From Platerodrilus igneus (Eukaryota > Arthropoda > Insecta > Coleoptera > Lycidae), in the NCBI GenBank assembly GCA_036346225.1, contig JARFIW010001215.1, positions 3,482,501 to 3,546,500 on the forward strand: a stretch of 64,000 bases of DNA, read 5' to 3'. Both the position numbers and the translations under genes were made by a program. Positions 33,680 through 46,124 of the stretch are shown piece after piece. Every line of letters starts with the position of its first letter. Position 1 is the stretch's first letter. The notes beneath the pieces were generated by a model. The model ran no database searches and had not been told where the DNA came from. It worked only from the letters and a program-made list of their open reading frames with translations.

Positions 33680-36385
33680 ACATCATCTAAGATACGTCGT
33701 GGTCGCTTTTTGCTGGCCTGTCTTGTTCCTTGCGTCGGAGCTATGCCCCTGTGCGACGGTAGTGTTGAGTTGTCAAGTTTTTCATGTGTTGGCTGCTAGT
33801 TTTTTAATGTAGTGTGTGAGTGTGTTCATGTGGAGGTCGTGTCTTATGTTTTCGTTGCGTATGAACCAAGGAGCTCCAGTTATGAGTCTGAGTGTAGTGT
33901 TTTGTAGTGATTCTGTTCGTGTAATGTTGGTTTGGCTGAGATAAGTGTACCATGCTTCGGAGGTGTATGTTATGATTGGGCGTATGTACTGCTTGTATAT
34001 GGTGAGTCATATGTTAAGTGGGATTTTGCTGTGATGAGTGAGTATTGGATGTAGGAGCCCCTTAATTTGTCTGGCTTTGTTTAGTGTGTGTGTGAGATGT
34101 TGGTTGAAGAGTAGTTGTGTGTCTATGTAAACTCTAAATACTTAACTGTCTGTTTCCAGTCCAGTTTGTGGTGTTTTAGTGTAAGTGAGTTGTGGGGTTT
34201 TGGTTGATGCCTGGAGAAAAGGATTGCTTCGGTTTTGCTCTTGTTAAGCGCCATTCTCCATTTGTCGAACTAGTCTGGTAGTTCGTCAAGTTGTTGTTGT
34301 AGTCTTTTGATGGCCGCTGTTTGTTGTGGGGCGTGGGTCATGTACAGTGTATCGTCAGCGTATAGTATACGTGTTGTTCGTGGTCTGCAGGGTATGTCGT
34401 GTATGTAGGCGTTAAAGAGCTCCGCGGAGAGACAACCTCCTTGCGGAACTCCAGCTGTGATATCAATGGTGCATGAGGTGGTGTCGTCTACTCTTACTTG
34501 GAGTTGTCTTCCATTCAGATAGTTGTGCAACAGTTTCAAGTAGTGTATTGGTATTTGGTGTTGTATTGCAAGTTTGTACAGTAAGCCGTCGTGCTATACC
34601 TTGTCAAATGCGTTCTTGATGTCTATGGCTACTGCTGCTGTGGTGTTTGCTTTGTTGTATTGTTCGGCAATTGTGTCAATGACTTTAATGATTTGTTGTG
34701 TGGTGCTGTGGTTTTTTCTAAAACCAAATTATTCGTTTCGGACGTGTAAGTGTTGTTGAAGGTGTGGCAGCAGTAGCCTGTCGAAAACTTTGGCCATGGT
34801 GTTGAAGAGCGAGATTGGTCGGTAGTTGTGTGGGTCGGTTCGTGTCTTGTGTGGTTTGGGAATCATTATTACTGTCGTTAGTTTCCACTGTATGGGGTAG
34901 TGTAAGTTGTCTTGTGATTGCATTGTATATGTCGGTGATGTACTTTAGTGTCGACCTGCTGATGTTTTGTAAGTCTGTTTGTTATGTTGTCTGGTCCGGG
35001 TGCTTTGTTTTTGTTTTGTGCCAGTATTGTCGTGGCTACCTCTTTGTTTGTAAAGACTGGTATCGTGTTGGGTGTCTTTGTGGTTTGTGTGTGTTGTTGT
35101 ATGTGTTTGACTGTTTGTTCGATTACCTTTGTGAATTTATGGTTAGTTATTGGATTGGGTGTAAAGGTGTCTTGTAGTGTGCGTGCGAATTCCTCTGCAC
35201 GTTCTTGGAAGCCGTATGGGGGAATGCCCTGAGTGTTGTGTAGGGGGTGTAAAGGTAGGTTTGTTGCGTGTTTTGAGTGCTTTGTTAAGTTTGTACAGAT
35301 TTCCGTGGTTGTCAAGTGTTTGTTGTACGTGTGATGTCCATGCGTCTGTGTAGTGTTGGTCAAGTATCTGTTTTACAAGTCTCTGTTGTGTGTTAAGTTG
35401 TGTCTTAACTGTAGGATCTCTTGTTAGTTGGTAGCGTTTTACAAGGCATAGTTTCTCACGTAATGCGTCTTAAACGTGTGTGGGTAGTTGTTTGATGTCT
35501 TGTTTGATGTGTTTTGTGATGGTGCTGTATTTTTTGGCGTCCTGTATGATTGTAGTAACCTCGGTGACTGCTGTCTCTATGTCGTCAGTCGTCTGTATGG
35601 AGCGTCTGTCTGTGGGTATTCGTCTTTGTAAGTATTCGTTAAATTTGTTTTTGTCAGAGTGTGTTTTTGTTGTGCGTCTGTTTGTTTCTGTGGGTGTTTG
35701 TGTTTAGTGTGATTAAGATAGGGAGGTGATCAGAACTAAGGTCCTGAATAACCTCACTGGATATAGGGTAGGGAATGTTTTTGATGATGGAAATGTCTAG
35801 GATTTCTGGAGGGTGTTTGGGGTTGGGCGGGATGCATGTAGGTTCATCTGGTCCAATTACTTCGTAATTGTTGGTAGTTGCGTGTTCGTATAGTATTTGT
35901 CCATTTTGGTTATTTGTAGTCGAGCCCCAAGTTTCGTGTTTTGCGTTGAAGTCGCCTGATATAAGTGTGGGTGTGTTTCTGTTTAGTAGGATGTCGATGT
36001 CGTGTGCGTCTGGTGGTCCTCTATTGGGGCTATTGTAAATTGAGTAGATGTTTAGTAGTGTGTTGTCTGTTTTGATTTGTATTCCGTTTGCGTCCATGTT
36101 TGTATGTAGTGCGTCAAGTGCTTTGTGTATGATACGTTTATGTACTAGTGTGGCGACTCCTCCGTGGGCGTTTTGTTTTGGTAGTAGTTGTCGGTCAGTC
36201 CTGTATGTCGGATATCCTGTGACGTTTAGTCGTTTGCGTGGTGATAGTTTTGTCTCTCCTAGGAGCGCAATGTCTATGTCGTGATGTCTTAAAAAGTGCC
36301 TAAGTTCTGTGATTTTGTTCGTGATACCGTTTGCGTTCCAGGAGAGGATTGTGAGGTCGCGTCTTGTGTTAGTCGTATTAGTCAT
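33680..36385 (-). pseudogene. Jockey-like ORF2: endonuclease and reverse transcriptase
   Basis: ATG at 36385 opens an intact 243-codon endonuclease (ILSWNANGI, LLGETKL, PTLISGDFNAKHETWGS, SSDHLPILITL). After a frameshift near 35,654 come the linker and RT: NKAPGPDNI (about 35,010), LTTVIMIPKPHK and HNYRPISLF (34729-34923), NAFDKV (about 34,610), TAGVPQGGCLSAELFNAYI (motif B) and TRILYADDTLYM (motif C, 34270-34539). Then WRMALNKSKTEAILFS and the C-terminal domain follow to about 33,680. It has the Jockey-clade arrangement without RNase H. There are at least four disruptions. Confidence 0.85.
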
Positions 36386-36460
36386 CGTTCTGTGATAGGA
36401 TGTCAGTGATAGCGGTGAGGCACAGTGTAAGTTTGGATTCTCCAGCCGTGTAGGCGGAGA

Positions 36461-38003
36461 TTAATCGTGGTAACTAGTGGAGTACCTTGTGTAAAATTTT
36501 GGTGAGTAATGGTGTTGTTTTTTCTGTGTGTGTAGATGTAGTAGGTGTGGGTGTAGATGTGCTTTGTGTAAATGTGTTTGGTGTAGGTGTTGTAGTTGGT
36601 TTATTGTTCTTGTGTTTGCGTGTGGTGGTGTTTTGTGTAGTTGGTTCTGGTGCGGTTTCTGTGGGTTGTGTTTTAAGAAAGTCTTGTTTGTGTTGTTTGT
36701 TGTGTTTTTTGTGTCTCCTACTTCTTGTCTTTTTTTTGTGGTGTGTTCGTCTTCTAAACTGCTTTCATCCAAAGATGTCTGTGTCTTGAAGAAGCGTGAA
36801 GTGGGTGGATTGGATGGGGTTTCAATTGGAAGTTCGGGTTCTGGTTCTGTTTTGTTTTGTGTTACAGGAACAGATGGTGTAGTTGTAGGTTGGGGTTGTG
36901 TGTGTCGTCCTTGTTTTGTTTTTGTCCACCCCTCTTGTGCGTCGGTGTCGGAGTCAGTGGTTGTAGGTACTTGTAGTTTTGGTGCTGATGGCGTCGATGC
37001 TGTCATGTTCTTTTTGCTTAGTGCGTCCTTGTATACTGTAGAGTTTCAATAGTTCGCGGGGTGTTGTCCGTTGCAATTAGCGCATGTTGGTGCATCCTCC
37101 GTGCTTTTCCTGCAGTCAGACGGTCTGTGCGACCTGCCACATTTAACACATCGTGGCGTGTAGCTACAGTTCGTGCTTGAATGCCCAAAGCACTGGCAGG
37201 AATAGCACTGAGCGATTGTCTGTGGTGTCTCGTTAGCTGTGACTTTGATCCGTGTACAGTATAGTAAAGTATCTATGTCGTATATTGAGCGTGAGATTTC
37301 CTGGTTTTTTAGTGTGACGAAGAATGTGTTGCAGTATGTCTCGTCTTTGGCTTGCAGTTTGGTTACGTATGTAACGGGGTAGCCCCTGTCCGTGAGTTCG
37401 TCCTTTAAGTCAGTGTCTGTGATGTAGTTGACAAGTCCTTAAGTCCTTAAGCTCTCTCTCTGATTTTAATGTGTACGTGAACTATTCAATCGTGTGTCTC
37501 TTTAAATAGTCTTGTATCAGTCTGTATTCGTTGACGTATGTGGGGTAAATACGTGCACCTAGTCCGTAAGCTCTGATGTCTATGTTCTTTTTTATTAGTT
37601 CGTTAATGTTTTTGGCGTGCGAAATAAAGTTAGGGAAAGTGTCAATAAAAATTGGAGGTATTCGTTCGGTGCTTGTATGTGATTGTACATTATCTGTGGT
37701 TGTTGTTTTGGTGGTGGGAGGTCCTGCAGCCGTCGATGGTCCTGTAGCTGTCGCAGCAGCGGCATAGCTTGGTGTAGGTGCAGTTGCTGCTGTAGGTGTT
37801 GTTCGTTGTCGTTTGCTTCCTGTTGGTTATAAGTCCGGTTCGGATGTTGGTCGTGCTGTTTTGGTCGTTTGTGTCTCCATGTCCTCGTGGTCTGATATTT
37901 GTATTGTTGCTCTTATTCGTTGCTGTTTGTACTCGTTGTTGGTGTTGGTGATCGTGGTGTTAGCCCTTAAAAGGGCTGTTGACGTCGGTAGTAGTGGTTC
38001 CAT
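36461..38003 (-). pseudogene. Jockey-like ORF1 (gag with three zinc knuckles)
   Basis: The likely ATG is at 38003 (MEPLLPTSTALLRANTTI), since the longer frame starts with GTG. Around 37,060-37,215 are three consecutive knuckles: CYSCQCFGHSSTNC, CVKCGRSHRPSDC and CANCNGQHPANY. Upstream of these, at about 37,230-37,560, a block resembles the PRE_C2HC region of Jockey gag. The C-terminal part (36461-37006) is rich in Pro, Thr, Gln and His. Frames change at least three times. It would bind element RNA. Confidence 0.8.
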
Positions 38004-38010
38004 GTTGTTG

Positions 38011-38291
38011 GTGTACACTCCTGCGTACACCTTAGTTTGTGATTGACGTCGCTAGTTGAAATTTTTGTATGTCGAAGCACTTTTATTATCGAAACACTTT
38101 TATTTAAACTAGGGATGTCTGATTCGCAGAGCAGCGCGATGTTTACTTTACGAAGTCAGGAATAAGAATGTAGACTTCTGTGTGCACATCATTATTTATA
38201 CTTAGACGATAAAAACGATAGGGCTATTGCTAGTTCTTAAAACGTGCGCAAGTGTGGAAGGCGCGCGCTTGGAACAACAAGTTTCCAGTAC
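38011..38291. other. Short spacer, nothing recognised
   Basis: Contains the likely Jockey 5' UTR on its left and unassigned sequence up to the LTR fragment. Confidence 0.4.
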
Positions 38292-38550
38292 TGTTATCGT
38301 TCAAGTGGGCGACGTATAACTTCCTAGACAAAATATGTAGACTTAGCTCTATTATGTTTAGTATGCACAAGCAAAAACGATTAAAAAGTGCATAAGTACA
38401 GAGATATGAACGTTAAATAGTTTAAAATGAACAGTTAGTTTGAAGCAGTCGGTAGTCCTTGCTAACCTTCGGAATGCTTCGTGGTTGCTTGTGGAATCAA
38501 GTATGAACTTAAATACTAATTAAATAAATATATACACATTTTTTTACAGT
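38292..38550 (-). repeat. Fragment of LTR family B
   Basis: It begins TGTTATCGTTCAAGTGGGCG and carries AAACTTAAATAC...ATATATACA, matching the first about 260 bp of the two LTRs at 53,670 and 57,590. It has the same orientation as those elements. The rest of the LTR and any interior are absent. Confidence 0.8.
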
Positions 38551-38689
38551 TAATACAATACTTATTAGTCTGTAACCTAAACATGTTACTACAGACCGTA
38601 ACTTGCCCTTACTTTCTAACATTTACTTTTTTGTATAACAATTGCCCTTAATCTAACTTAACCTAATCCTAACCCCTGACTACCTAAAC

Positions 38690-39400
38690 TAACCAATGTA
38701 CACGCACTTACTTTTTAGTTGCTGCTTTCATGACCCCCAACCATCGGCAGCCGGAAATCAGGTTTCATGTCCGCAGCCTAACCTAATTCGCTGTTTGGTT
38801 AATTTTGGTTTTCGGTCTCACTAGTTGCAGTCCATTAGCCCAAATGCTAACAGCATGTGACCTAATGGCTGCTAGTATTGTATTCATGTATATTTTGATG
38901 TTCCTTAGAGGTAGTCGGTATTTATGTTGTGCAATATTTGCAATTGTATACATTACTGTTCTTTCTCTATTACTGACTTCTTCTATGTGAGGCCAGAAAT
39001 TTAGTTTTTTGTCAAGTGTGATTCCTAAGTATTAGTTTGTTTCTTTCTGTCTTATTATGAGGTTGTGGTATTTTAAGTTTCTTTGTGGTTGGCATTTGGT
39101 CTTTTAGAGGTGTGTAAGTTGTTTTATCGCTTGATATTTCTAGTTTGTTTTTCTTGCACCAGTTGTTTGTAGCTTCGAGTATTTTTGTTGATTGGGTTTG
39201 GATGTGTCTTGTGGAAGTGCCCTGAACAATGACGGCGATGTCGTCCGCGTACGCTACGACAGCCCACACCTCCACCATTCCCCTGAGCAATTCCTTTCGT
39301 TATTTTTGTATTTACTGTTTGTTCATAGTTACTGATTTGTATGTATCTATCTTGGCAGTAGCTTCTAATTATCTTGTATAGTTGTTTGGGAAGAAGAGGG
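38690..39400 (-). pseudogene. R1-like non-LTR reverse transcriptase scrap
   Basis: The minus strand shows YCQDRYIQI, NTKITKGIAQGNGG (degraded motif B), AYADDIAVIVQG (motif C, 39012-39290), then WCKKNKLEISSDKT, and further left SHAVSIWANGLQLVRPK and GCRWLGVMKAA, the RT C-terminus and trailing domain of R1/TRAS-type elements. It joins the Gypsy fragment at about 39,400. Frames shift several times. Confidence 0.7.
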
Positions 39401-39404
39401 GCAG

Positions 39405-40857
39405 AGACTAAAGCCTGTAAATCTTGACCAAAGAGGCCTCCGCTTCTGGAGTCCAGACGACCTCCTGACCTTTTTTTTTCAACAAATCATTAATAGGTGA
39501 TACAAGCGAAGAAAAATCTTTAATAAAACGACGGTACCAGCTGCATATGCCGATGAAACACTTGACACCTGTTGTAGTTTTAGGGCTAGTAAAATTCACT
39601 ATAGCCGAAACTTTCTCCGGAAATGTTCGAAGAGAGTTTGAACCGACAATATAGCTTAAAAACTTCAAAAATTTCTTAAAGAACTCACTTTTTTAATTAA
39701 TGGTTAAGTTGGCCTCTTTAAGGAGCGCCTTTACCTCATTCAGAAGCCTCAGATGTTCCTCAAAGGTAGGAGAACACAGAATGATATCATCAATATAACA
39801 AAATATGAAAGATTCAAATTGAGTGCCAAAAATTGCGTCCACCAAATGCTGTTACGTTTGTGCTGATATTCTTGACCCAAATGGAACTGTAACGCATTTA
39901 AGTTGACCTCTCGAGATCACACTGAAAGGTGTTTTATCGTGGGCAGTTTTGGAAAGGGAAATCTGCCAAAAACTATTTCTGAGATCTATGCTAGATATAT
40001 AATTCGCTCCTCTCAAGTTATTAAGGATTCTATCTATATTAGGGAGGGGGTAACTATCGTGTTCCGTTATATCATTTAACGATCTACCATCAAAACAAAG
40101 TCGATATTCCCTAACGACTTTTTAACTACAAGTATAGGCGAATTCCACGGACTTTGACACGGAGTAACCACACCCAAACGTAACATGTAATCTAGTTCAT
40201 CATTCAAAATTTTGTTCATATACGGTAACATAACATATAGCTTTTTTCTAAAAGATTTCGCATCACCTGTATTAATGTCCATGACTATTTTGTCCGTACG
40301 TCCCAAACGATCTACACTACTAATCTCATCAAAAGATTATATTACCCGACGGGCTTGCAAACACTGAACATCCGAAAGATCATCTAAAGATAGCAAATCG
40401 TCGTCGTGACTTATGGGTAACGACGATTAGCCCATGTAGGAGGTACTATTCTCAACATCACCTTGAACATGTCAAGAATTATTTTTAAAATCTGCTATCA
40501 AACCAAATAATTTTGCAAAATCTCTGCCGAAAATAAAAGTGTGCGACAAGGAAGGCACGACTAGAGCATTAACGATACGACACATTTTTTCCACACAAAT
40601 TGCTAAATCCACTAAACGCAGTACTGGTTTCGATGCTCTGTCTGCAGTAACTATTCCTGTCCTTTTAGAATTAGAAACTTTTAATTTCAATTTTTCCAAT
40701 AATGGAATTACTAATGATTCAACTACCTATGTAGTGCATCCCGAATCGAACAAACCAGTAATATTAAAATCAAATAATTTCACCATGACGTAAAGACGAT
40801 TATCACTCAATTTTTTAACAAACAACGTATCGGGTTTAGGCTTTTCAGAAAACAACC
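39405..40857 (-). pseudogene. Ty3/Gypsy protease and reverse transcriptase fragment
   Basis: From 40857 leftward an open frame runs into FNITGLFDSGC, the aspartic protease active site with DSG, then the protease body (40472-40699: PVLRLVDLAI, HTFIFGRDFAKLFGLIADF). RT follows: LGVVTPCQSPWNSPILVVKK (40076-40306), FCYIDDIILCSPTFEEHL (motif C YIDD, about 39,790), then FTSPKTTTGVKCFIGICSWYRRF (39408-39668, thumb). RNase H and integrase are absent, and the 5' side is cut exactly where the repeat at 40858 begins. Stops at about 39,690, 40,110 and elsewhere. Confidence 0.85.
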
Positions 40858-42855
40858 TTCGTATCAAGTAATGCATTTAATAACCTTTAATATGGTGATA
40901 TAGCTATATACATTACCAATATCGACATACCTTTCATTTTCTTGGTCTTTTACCTAATAAATTAAAAGACATACTTGAATGCAACAAAAGAATATCTATT
41001 ATTTAACTAAAAGTTACCTTAACCCGGGTTGTTATACACTGTACTAATCCATGTAAATTCTACACTTAAAACAAATTGGCCCCGGATTAAACCTAACCAA
41101 TAACACTTGATATTCTACACAAAATTCATAATATTAAATGGTAACGTTAATAATGATGTCCAAAAATTCCAACACTAACTTAGCAACTTAAAAACCTATT
41201 CATATAAAAGCGTATGTATAAATATATAAAAGTTCATACCTGCATGCTCACGTGTATGCATGCATATACACGTCCGTTCTCTCGAATCATTTATTGAAAG
41301 ATTCATCTAATACCTGTTTTGGGTATACAAAACCCACTGTTGCTCCAGCGTCTAAAGTACTTCCGAGGTAACTTATCCTCACCAGGTCTGATAGTGCTTA
41401 ACTCGGGTGTTGATAAACTTTGTGCTCGAAACTCTTTATATTCCCCTACTTCTTCATCAAATTCGATTGGGACCAAGATTCTAAAAACCGAGCTTCCACC
41501 ATCACTAAATAATGACCAGTATGGGAGTGGTTCTTCTTCGTAACTTTACTTTTATTTAACCCATCACCATCGCCAAACAACAATCTGTATGTTGGTAGTG
41601 AGTCATCATCTGTTTTCGCAGTTAATAAAACTGCGATTCCGCTGTTTAAACGACTTACGGCTTAACCATTTAGTTTTCTTATAGAATGAAACTAATATTT
41701 GTATATCTCCGAATATCGATATTTAGTATTATGTTCACCATCAACTACTTAAATTTACTATTCTTTCCGTATAAGCATACTCACTTCTCAGATTTATTCA
41801 CTAAACATTGCTTTAATTTAAACTGATATATAACCAATACTACTACACTGCATTGCAGCATAACACGCACCAGCCCCGGACTAGCTACAATTACCTTCAC
41901 GTGCCTCCTTTCATATCTTTGTGTGTCTTTGTGAGGCTTTGTGTGTCGTCTTTCGTCTTTTTTCATTTTTCCACTTACCGTAGTTATATACCTTCGATCA
42001 CGTGACTGGTCTAGCCAATCAAAAACCTTACATATTTCACAATCTTAAATCATCCCTACATGTGCTTTCAGATTAATTGATTAAATCAACTTTTATTATT
42101 ACCATTGCTGCTTGGAAACTACTTTATATTTAAATTTAAGTTATTCTTCAATATTCTAAATTACTTTCTGTTAATATTTTTTATAGATATCGCGAAAAAT
42201 TAAATATTATTGCCCACTTCAGTTTTGAATTTTCTAGAACAAATTAGCATTTCCTTTAGCGCCTTAATTTAAAATTTCCTACCTTTCACGGGATGTTAGA
42301 TATCAGTTGATAGGTTATGTTCATTTACGTTGTCAACTGTCACCCAAAACCAAACTAGGGTTGGGTAACTATATTAATTCTGGTTAGTGGTGAAGTTACC
42401 TTTTAGATAGAATTGTCTGTGATTGGCAAAATTTTGTTTGAAATTTGGATTAATTTAAAAATGTTCTTGGGTGTTACAGAGGGTCCAAAATGTCCAAAAA
42501 ATTAGTTTTTTGCAAATAACTCTGAAAATATCAACATTACGGAAATTTATGTCGATACCAAATTGTAGCTTACAAAATCCCGCACAATTTCGTTTGTTAT
42601 TCAAGTCTGTACGACCAAATGGAGCAGAGATATAATTTTTTTAAACATCGGTAGTTTTGCGATTCAACGAAATCGCGTACGCGCGTCGCGAATTTTTCGC
42701 TAATATCTCGAAAATAGACTCTCGAATCGAGAAATGTTTTAAATAAAAGTTGTAGAGAAATCTAACTACGAACAATTTCGTTTTTTATTCATTTCTGTAC
42801 GGCCCAAATTCGCCGAGTTATTAATTAAAAGAGATTTTTTTTATGTTGATAGTAA
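40858..42855. repeat. Long direct repeat, copy 1 (partner at 46125-47932)
   Basis: The start TTCGTATCAAGTAATGCATT and the continuation match 46125 onward over nearly 2 kb with scattered substitutions and indels. The last about 375 bp (from 42478) is an arm of the foldback element at 47553. A near-palindrome centred on ATGCATGCAT occurs at about 41,255 and again at 46,470. There is no long open frame. It may be a long LTR or a segmental duplication; no primer-binding site or polypurine tract was found. Confidence 0.75.
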
Positions 42856-43340
42856 GAGTAACGAATAAGAATAATATTTAAAAGTGAAAATTGTTTAAGT
42901 GACAGATAGTGCGACGAAGATGAAAATTACTATTGCCGATTAAACGTAAGTAAATTTTGGGGAATTTATTTAAACTAAAATATAATAATAATAATAGGGC
43001 TCTGAGGCTGGTGAGAATAAATCTAAGTTGGAGGCGGATGAAAATGTTCTAAGTACGACAACAATAATTCGAGGGTATATAATGATCCAAGTCGAAGTCT
43101 GACGATGATATTCTAAGTTTGGTGATTGGACGATAATAAATCTAAGTTTAATAATAATAATCCAGAGGGTGGCGACAATAATTCAAATTAATAATTCAAG
43201 CGTGTGGATAGATAATATTTTAAATGGGTATATAATAATTCTGAATTGGTGGAGAATAATTTTGATCCAAATTGATGGTATAATGGATGGAAAATTCTAG
43301 TTGATAATGGATGCGTCGATAATCTTGGTTGCGAGAAGGA
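42856..43340 (+). repeat. Degenerate ATAAT...CTAAGTTGGTG-type tandem repeats
   Basis: From about 42,985 to 43,330 variants of 'AATAAT-tCTAAGTTTGGTGGcGA' recur every 20-30 bp: GAATAAATCTAAGTTGGAGG, ATGATATTCTAAGTTTGGTG, ATAATAAATCTAAGTTTA, AATAATCCAGAGGGTGGCG and others. No reading frame is preserved. Confidence 0.6.
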
Positions 43341-43939
43341 AATAACGAAGTAAACAGACCAGGTTAGATCTTTTAGTTTTAAGACATTTTTTTTCTATTT
43401 GAATTTAAATATTGAATATTGAATTTGCTTAATTAATATAAATTAGTGTGACGGAGTCAACAACGAATTCGCATACGTAGAAAGTACGTAATATTATAAA
43501 GGGGTTTTGAACGTTCCAGACTTCTTTTTATAAAAACAGTAGTTTTCTTGGTGACTTTAGATTGATTAAAAAGCATATGATTTCTGAGATAAATAAGATT
43601 TACAATATTAATTGATTGAAACGTCTATTTCAATAATTTTCAAAACCTGTACATAATATTTGTTTCTATTATATGGAATTAACTAACTTCATTTTATAAT
43701 TCAAAATAAAAGCTAGTCGAGGCCGAATGATAAAATTTATGGGAGTGTAATTTGATAATTTAAAAAGAGAGGAGGAGTCAAGTAGAATACGCCATTGATA
43801 TCAAGTAAGGCGTTATCACATCAAGTTTTGTTATTGGTCGACACAAGGTCGGTCCACGATAAATTCCTGTTTATTCATAGCAATAATTAATATGACCGCC
43901 CGAACGATGGGGCACGAATAATTGTGTAGAGAGTACATA

Positions 43940-43944
<5 letters not shown>

Positions 43945-43978
<34 letters not shown>
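43945..43978 (+). repeat. (AT)n microsatellite
   Basis: Seventeen uninterrupted AT units. Confidence 0.95.
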
Positions 43979-43981
<3 letters not shown>

Positions 43982-46124
43982 AATGGATTTAAATGGTTAA
44001 ATTTGGGTATAAACCATGCAATTTTAAACACCCTGTGTAGAGAGAGGAACATAATATTTACGTGCAAAATTTATTTCATTTATTTAATTTAAATTAACAA
44101 GTTTTGACTTAGTTTTATAATTAGGGATTAAAAGTTAATAGGTTCATAAAGAAAAAAAGTTTTATAAGCCAATTGAAACTATTAATTAATTTAATTTAGT
44201 TTAATTTAAAGGGTTATAACGTCAGAAAACGCATAAAAGCATAAAAAATCGATAATCCCAAGGCGAAAAGCTTTCCTAATGAACAAACAGACGTTGGTTA
44301 TATAAAATACCTTGAAACGTAAGCTCCAAAAAATGTTATTTTAAACGATCGTTAATTAGGCACAGCTGCACGTTGGAAAGGTCATCTTCCACTTATTTGT
44401 GTAGATAACGAGGCGAGCTTCAAGGAATATTGTTTAAACCGTCGGTGCTTTCGTAATAAACACTAACAAGAGCTTCTTAAAAAGCAGAAAGGATGCACAA
44501 TTAATAATAGGCTTCAGAATGAGACGGACATAAAAGCATTAATTTCAGTAGGCACGTATTCGCTCCACGTGGGGTAGACATAAGACGCGGGCAGTAATAT
44601 CGACTTTCTACCACTCAAGCAAGGTTAGAACGCGACATCCAATATGCATAAGACAAAAATAAAGATATTACAGGCGGAGTTTTAAGACGTCACTGAAATA
44701 TATCATTGGTCGAAATAGATAGGTTTAGAACAGAGGAACACGCGACAGGTAGATGTGATAGTTTGTCGGATATAGCGTGTTGACGCGGGATTATTTCTAG
44801 GAGTTAAAGACGGTTAGATAAAAATTGCGGAAATGTTATTTTGCAATTAGATATTTTACGTAAAGTGGATCCGGGGAGGTTACATTTGAACCGTATAAAT
44901 ACGAGAAGTGAATTAACAGGGCTCTCTTTAATTTTGCATCGCGTAACAACGTAATATAATTCAACTGACAAAGCTTGTGAGTATTAAAATTTGTAACATT
45001 CAGTGAAATAATATTAGACTATTTGTGGCCTTATAGTTAGTAACGCGAGTATAATAGAGTGTAATTTAAATTTAACTGGGTTCACGAATACTTTAACAAG
45101 CTCGTAAATTAATAAGGCAATAATAAACAAGTGTAATATAAATGGATTTGGATGTTGGAGTGGTGGTAATTGGTAGCACGAAGCTCAGCTTAAACTGAGT
45201 GGTCATCTATAAATAGCTGGAGGTAGCAAGCGTGCATAATCACGAAGCCGAGGGGTCAGGAATATAGAGCTTCAACGGAGATGGACTTTTGACGCTGTTT
45301 CCATGTAACGCATTTGAATTTGCTGTTTTTTTTATATAAACTGTTGAAATTATTTGTGATGTGTGAGTGAACTTGAGGGTTATTTTTGGTAATTTAACGT
45401 ATTGAAAACGATACGTATAACTGACTATTATTATGGTATTTTGGAATATAAAACAAAAGGTGTACGTAAAGCTTATTAAATTGCTTGATGAATTAAATTT
45501 AATTGTTAAGAGTAAATGGGTTTTTTTAAGTTTGTAGTAATAGTATGCAAAGTGGAAAGCATACATTAATAAACTGGGCTATCATGAGCTCACCATACTC
45601 CAGCGTGTAGTAACGAATAAAGATAAGGTATTATATGGGGCCCATTTACTCCTGTTGCATTAAATGTGTTTGAAATTTCAATTTCAAAAACAAGGACTTT
45701 ACAAAGATAGCATTTATTGAGGTGTAACTTAAGCACCGAATTGTACATAACCATGAATTATTATTTGTAAATAGTGGTAAATAAATATTGTATGATTGTT
45801 GTATTATTTTGTGATTTTATTGAAGGGTGTGTGAACGGTAAAGAGAATGATAGTAAATTTAGGTATCCGAGAGGAGGCACATCTGAGCTAGCCAGGGAAG
45901 CTGCTGAAGAAATTAATTTAATGAAGCAGAATCCGAGTAAGAAATTTTTGTGAAATTTTATATATTTTTAGAACAAATTTTTTTTTAAAAACTGGTGAGG
46001 TCCGGAGCTTAAATTAGAGAGTTCCACGACAATTTATGACGCCCAATCTATGGGGCTGGAATGTTTTTTAGAAAGTACCAGTTCCTGTAAATTAAAGGCG
46101 TTTCACGGCAATATATATCTCAAC
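43979..46124. other. AT-rich region between the long direct repeats
   Basis: No element protein is visible. A TATA-like CCGTATAAATACGAG (TATAAATA at 44894-44901) is followed by GGGCTCTCTTTAATTTTGC, an LTR-promoter-like arrangement, but no paired LTR was found. A 53-codon frame at 45792-45953 is listed separately. Confidence 0.4.
45792..45953 (+). CDS. Small charged open frame (unidentified, low support)
   Basis: An ATG-started frame of 53 codons gives a hydrophilic peptide containing NGKENDSKFRYPRGGTSELA and EEINLMKQNPSKKF. Base composition is less AT-rich than around it, and the charged, helical second half resembles a gag start or a broken exon. I do not recognise a family, and it may be chance. 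Confidence 0.2.
   Translation: MIVVLFCDFIEGCVNGKENDSKFRYPRGGTSELAREAAEEINLMKQNPSKKFL

Larger units (their letters stand above)
33590..38010 (-). mobile_element. Jockey-like non-LTR retrotransposon, decayed
   Basis: On the minus strand: gag (38003 to about 36461), a 75-bp gap, then ORF2 with endonuclease (36385-35654) and RT (35363 to about 33,680). The last recognisable residues are KKRPRRILDD at about 33,690-33,660. The tail runs directly into the (GTGC)n tract. GC is higher than the surroundings and codons are rich in CA/AC, making the plus strand look GT-rich. All ORFs have frameshifts. Confidence 0.85.

Noticed and set aside
34574..37060. Plus-strand frames rich in Val, Cys and Phe
   Set aside because: They are antisense shadows of the Jockey-like ORFs, whose minus-strand frames carry real endonuclease, RT and zinc-knuckle motifs.
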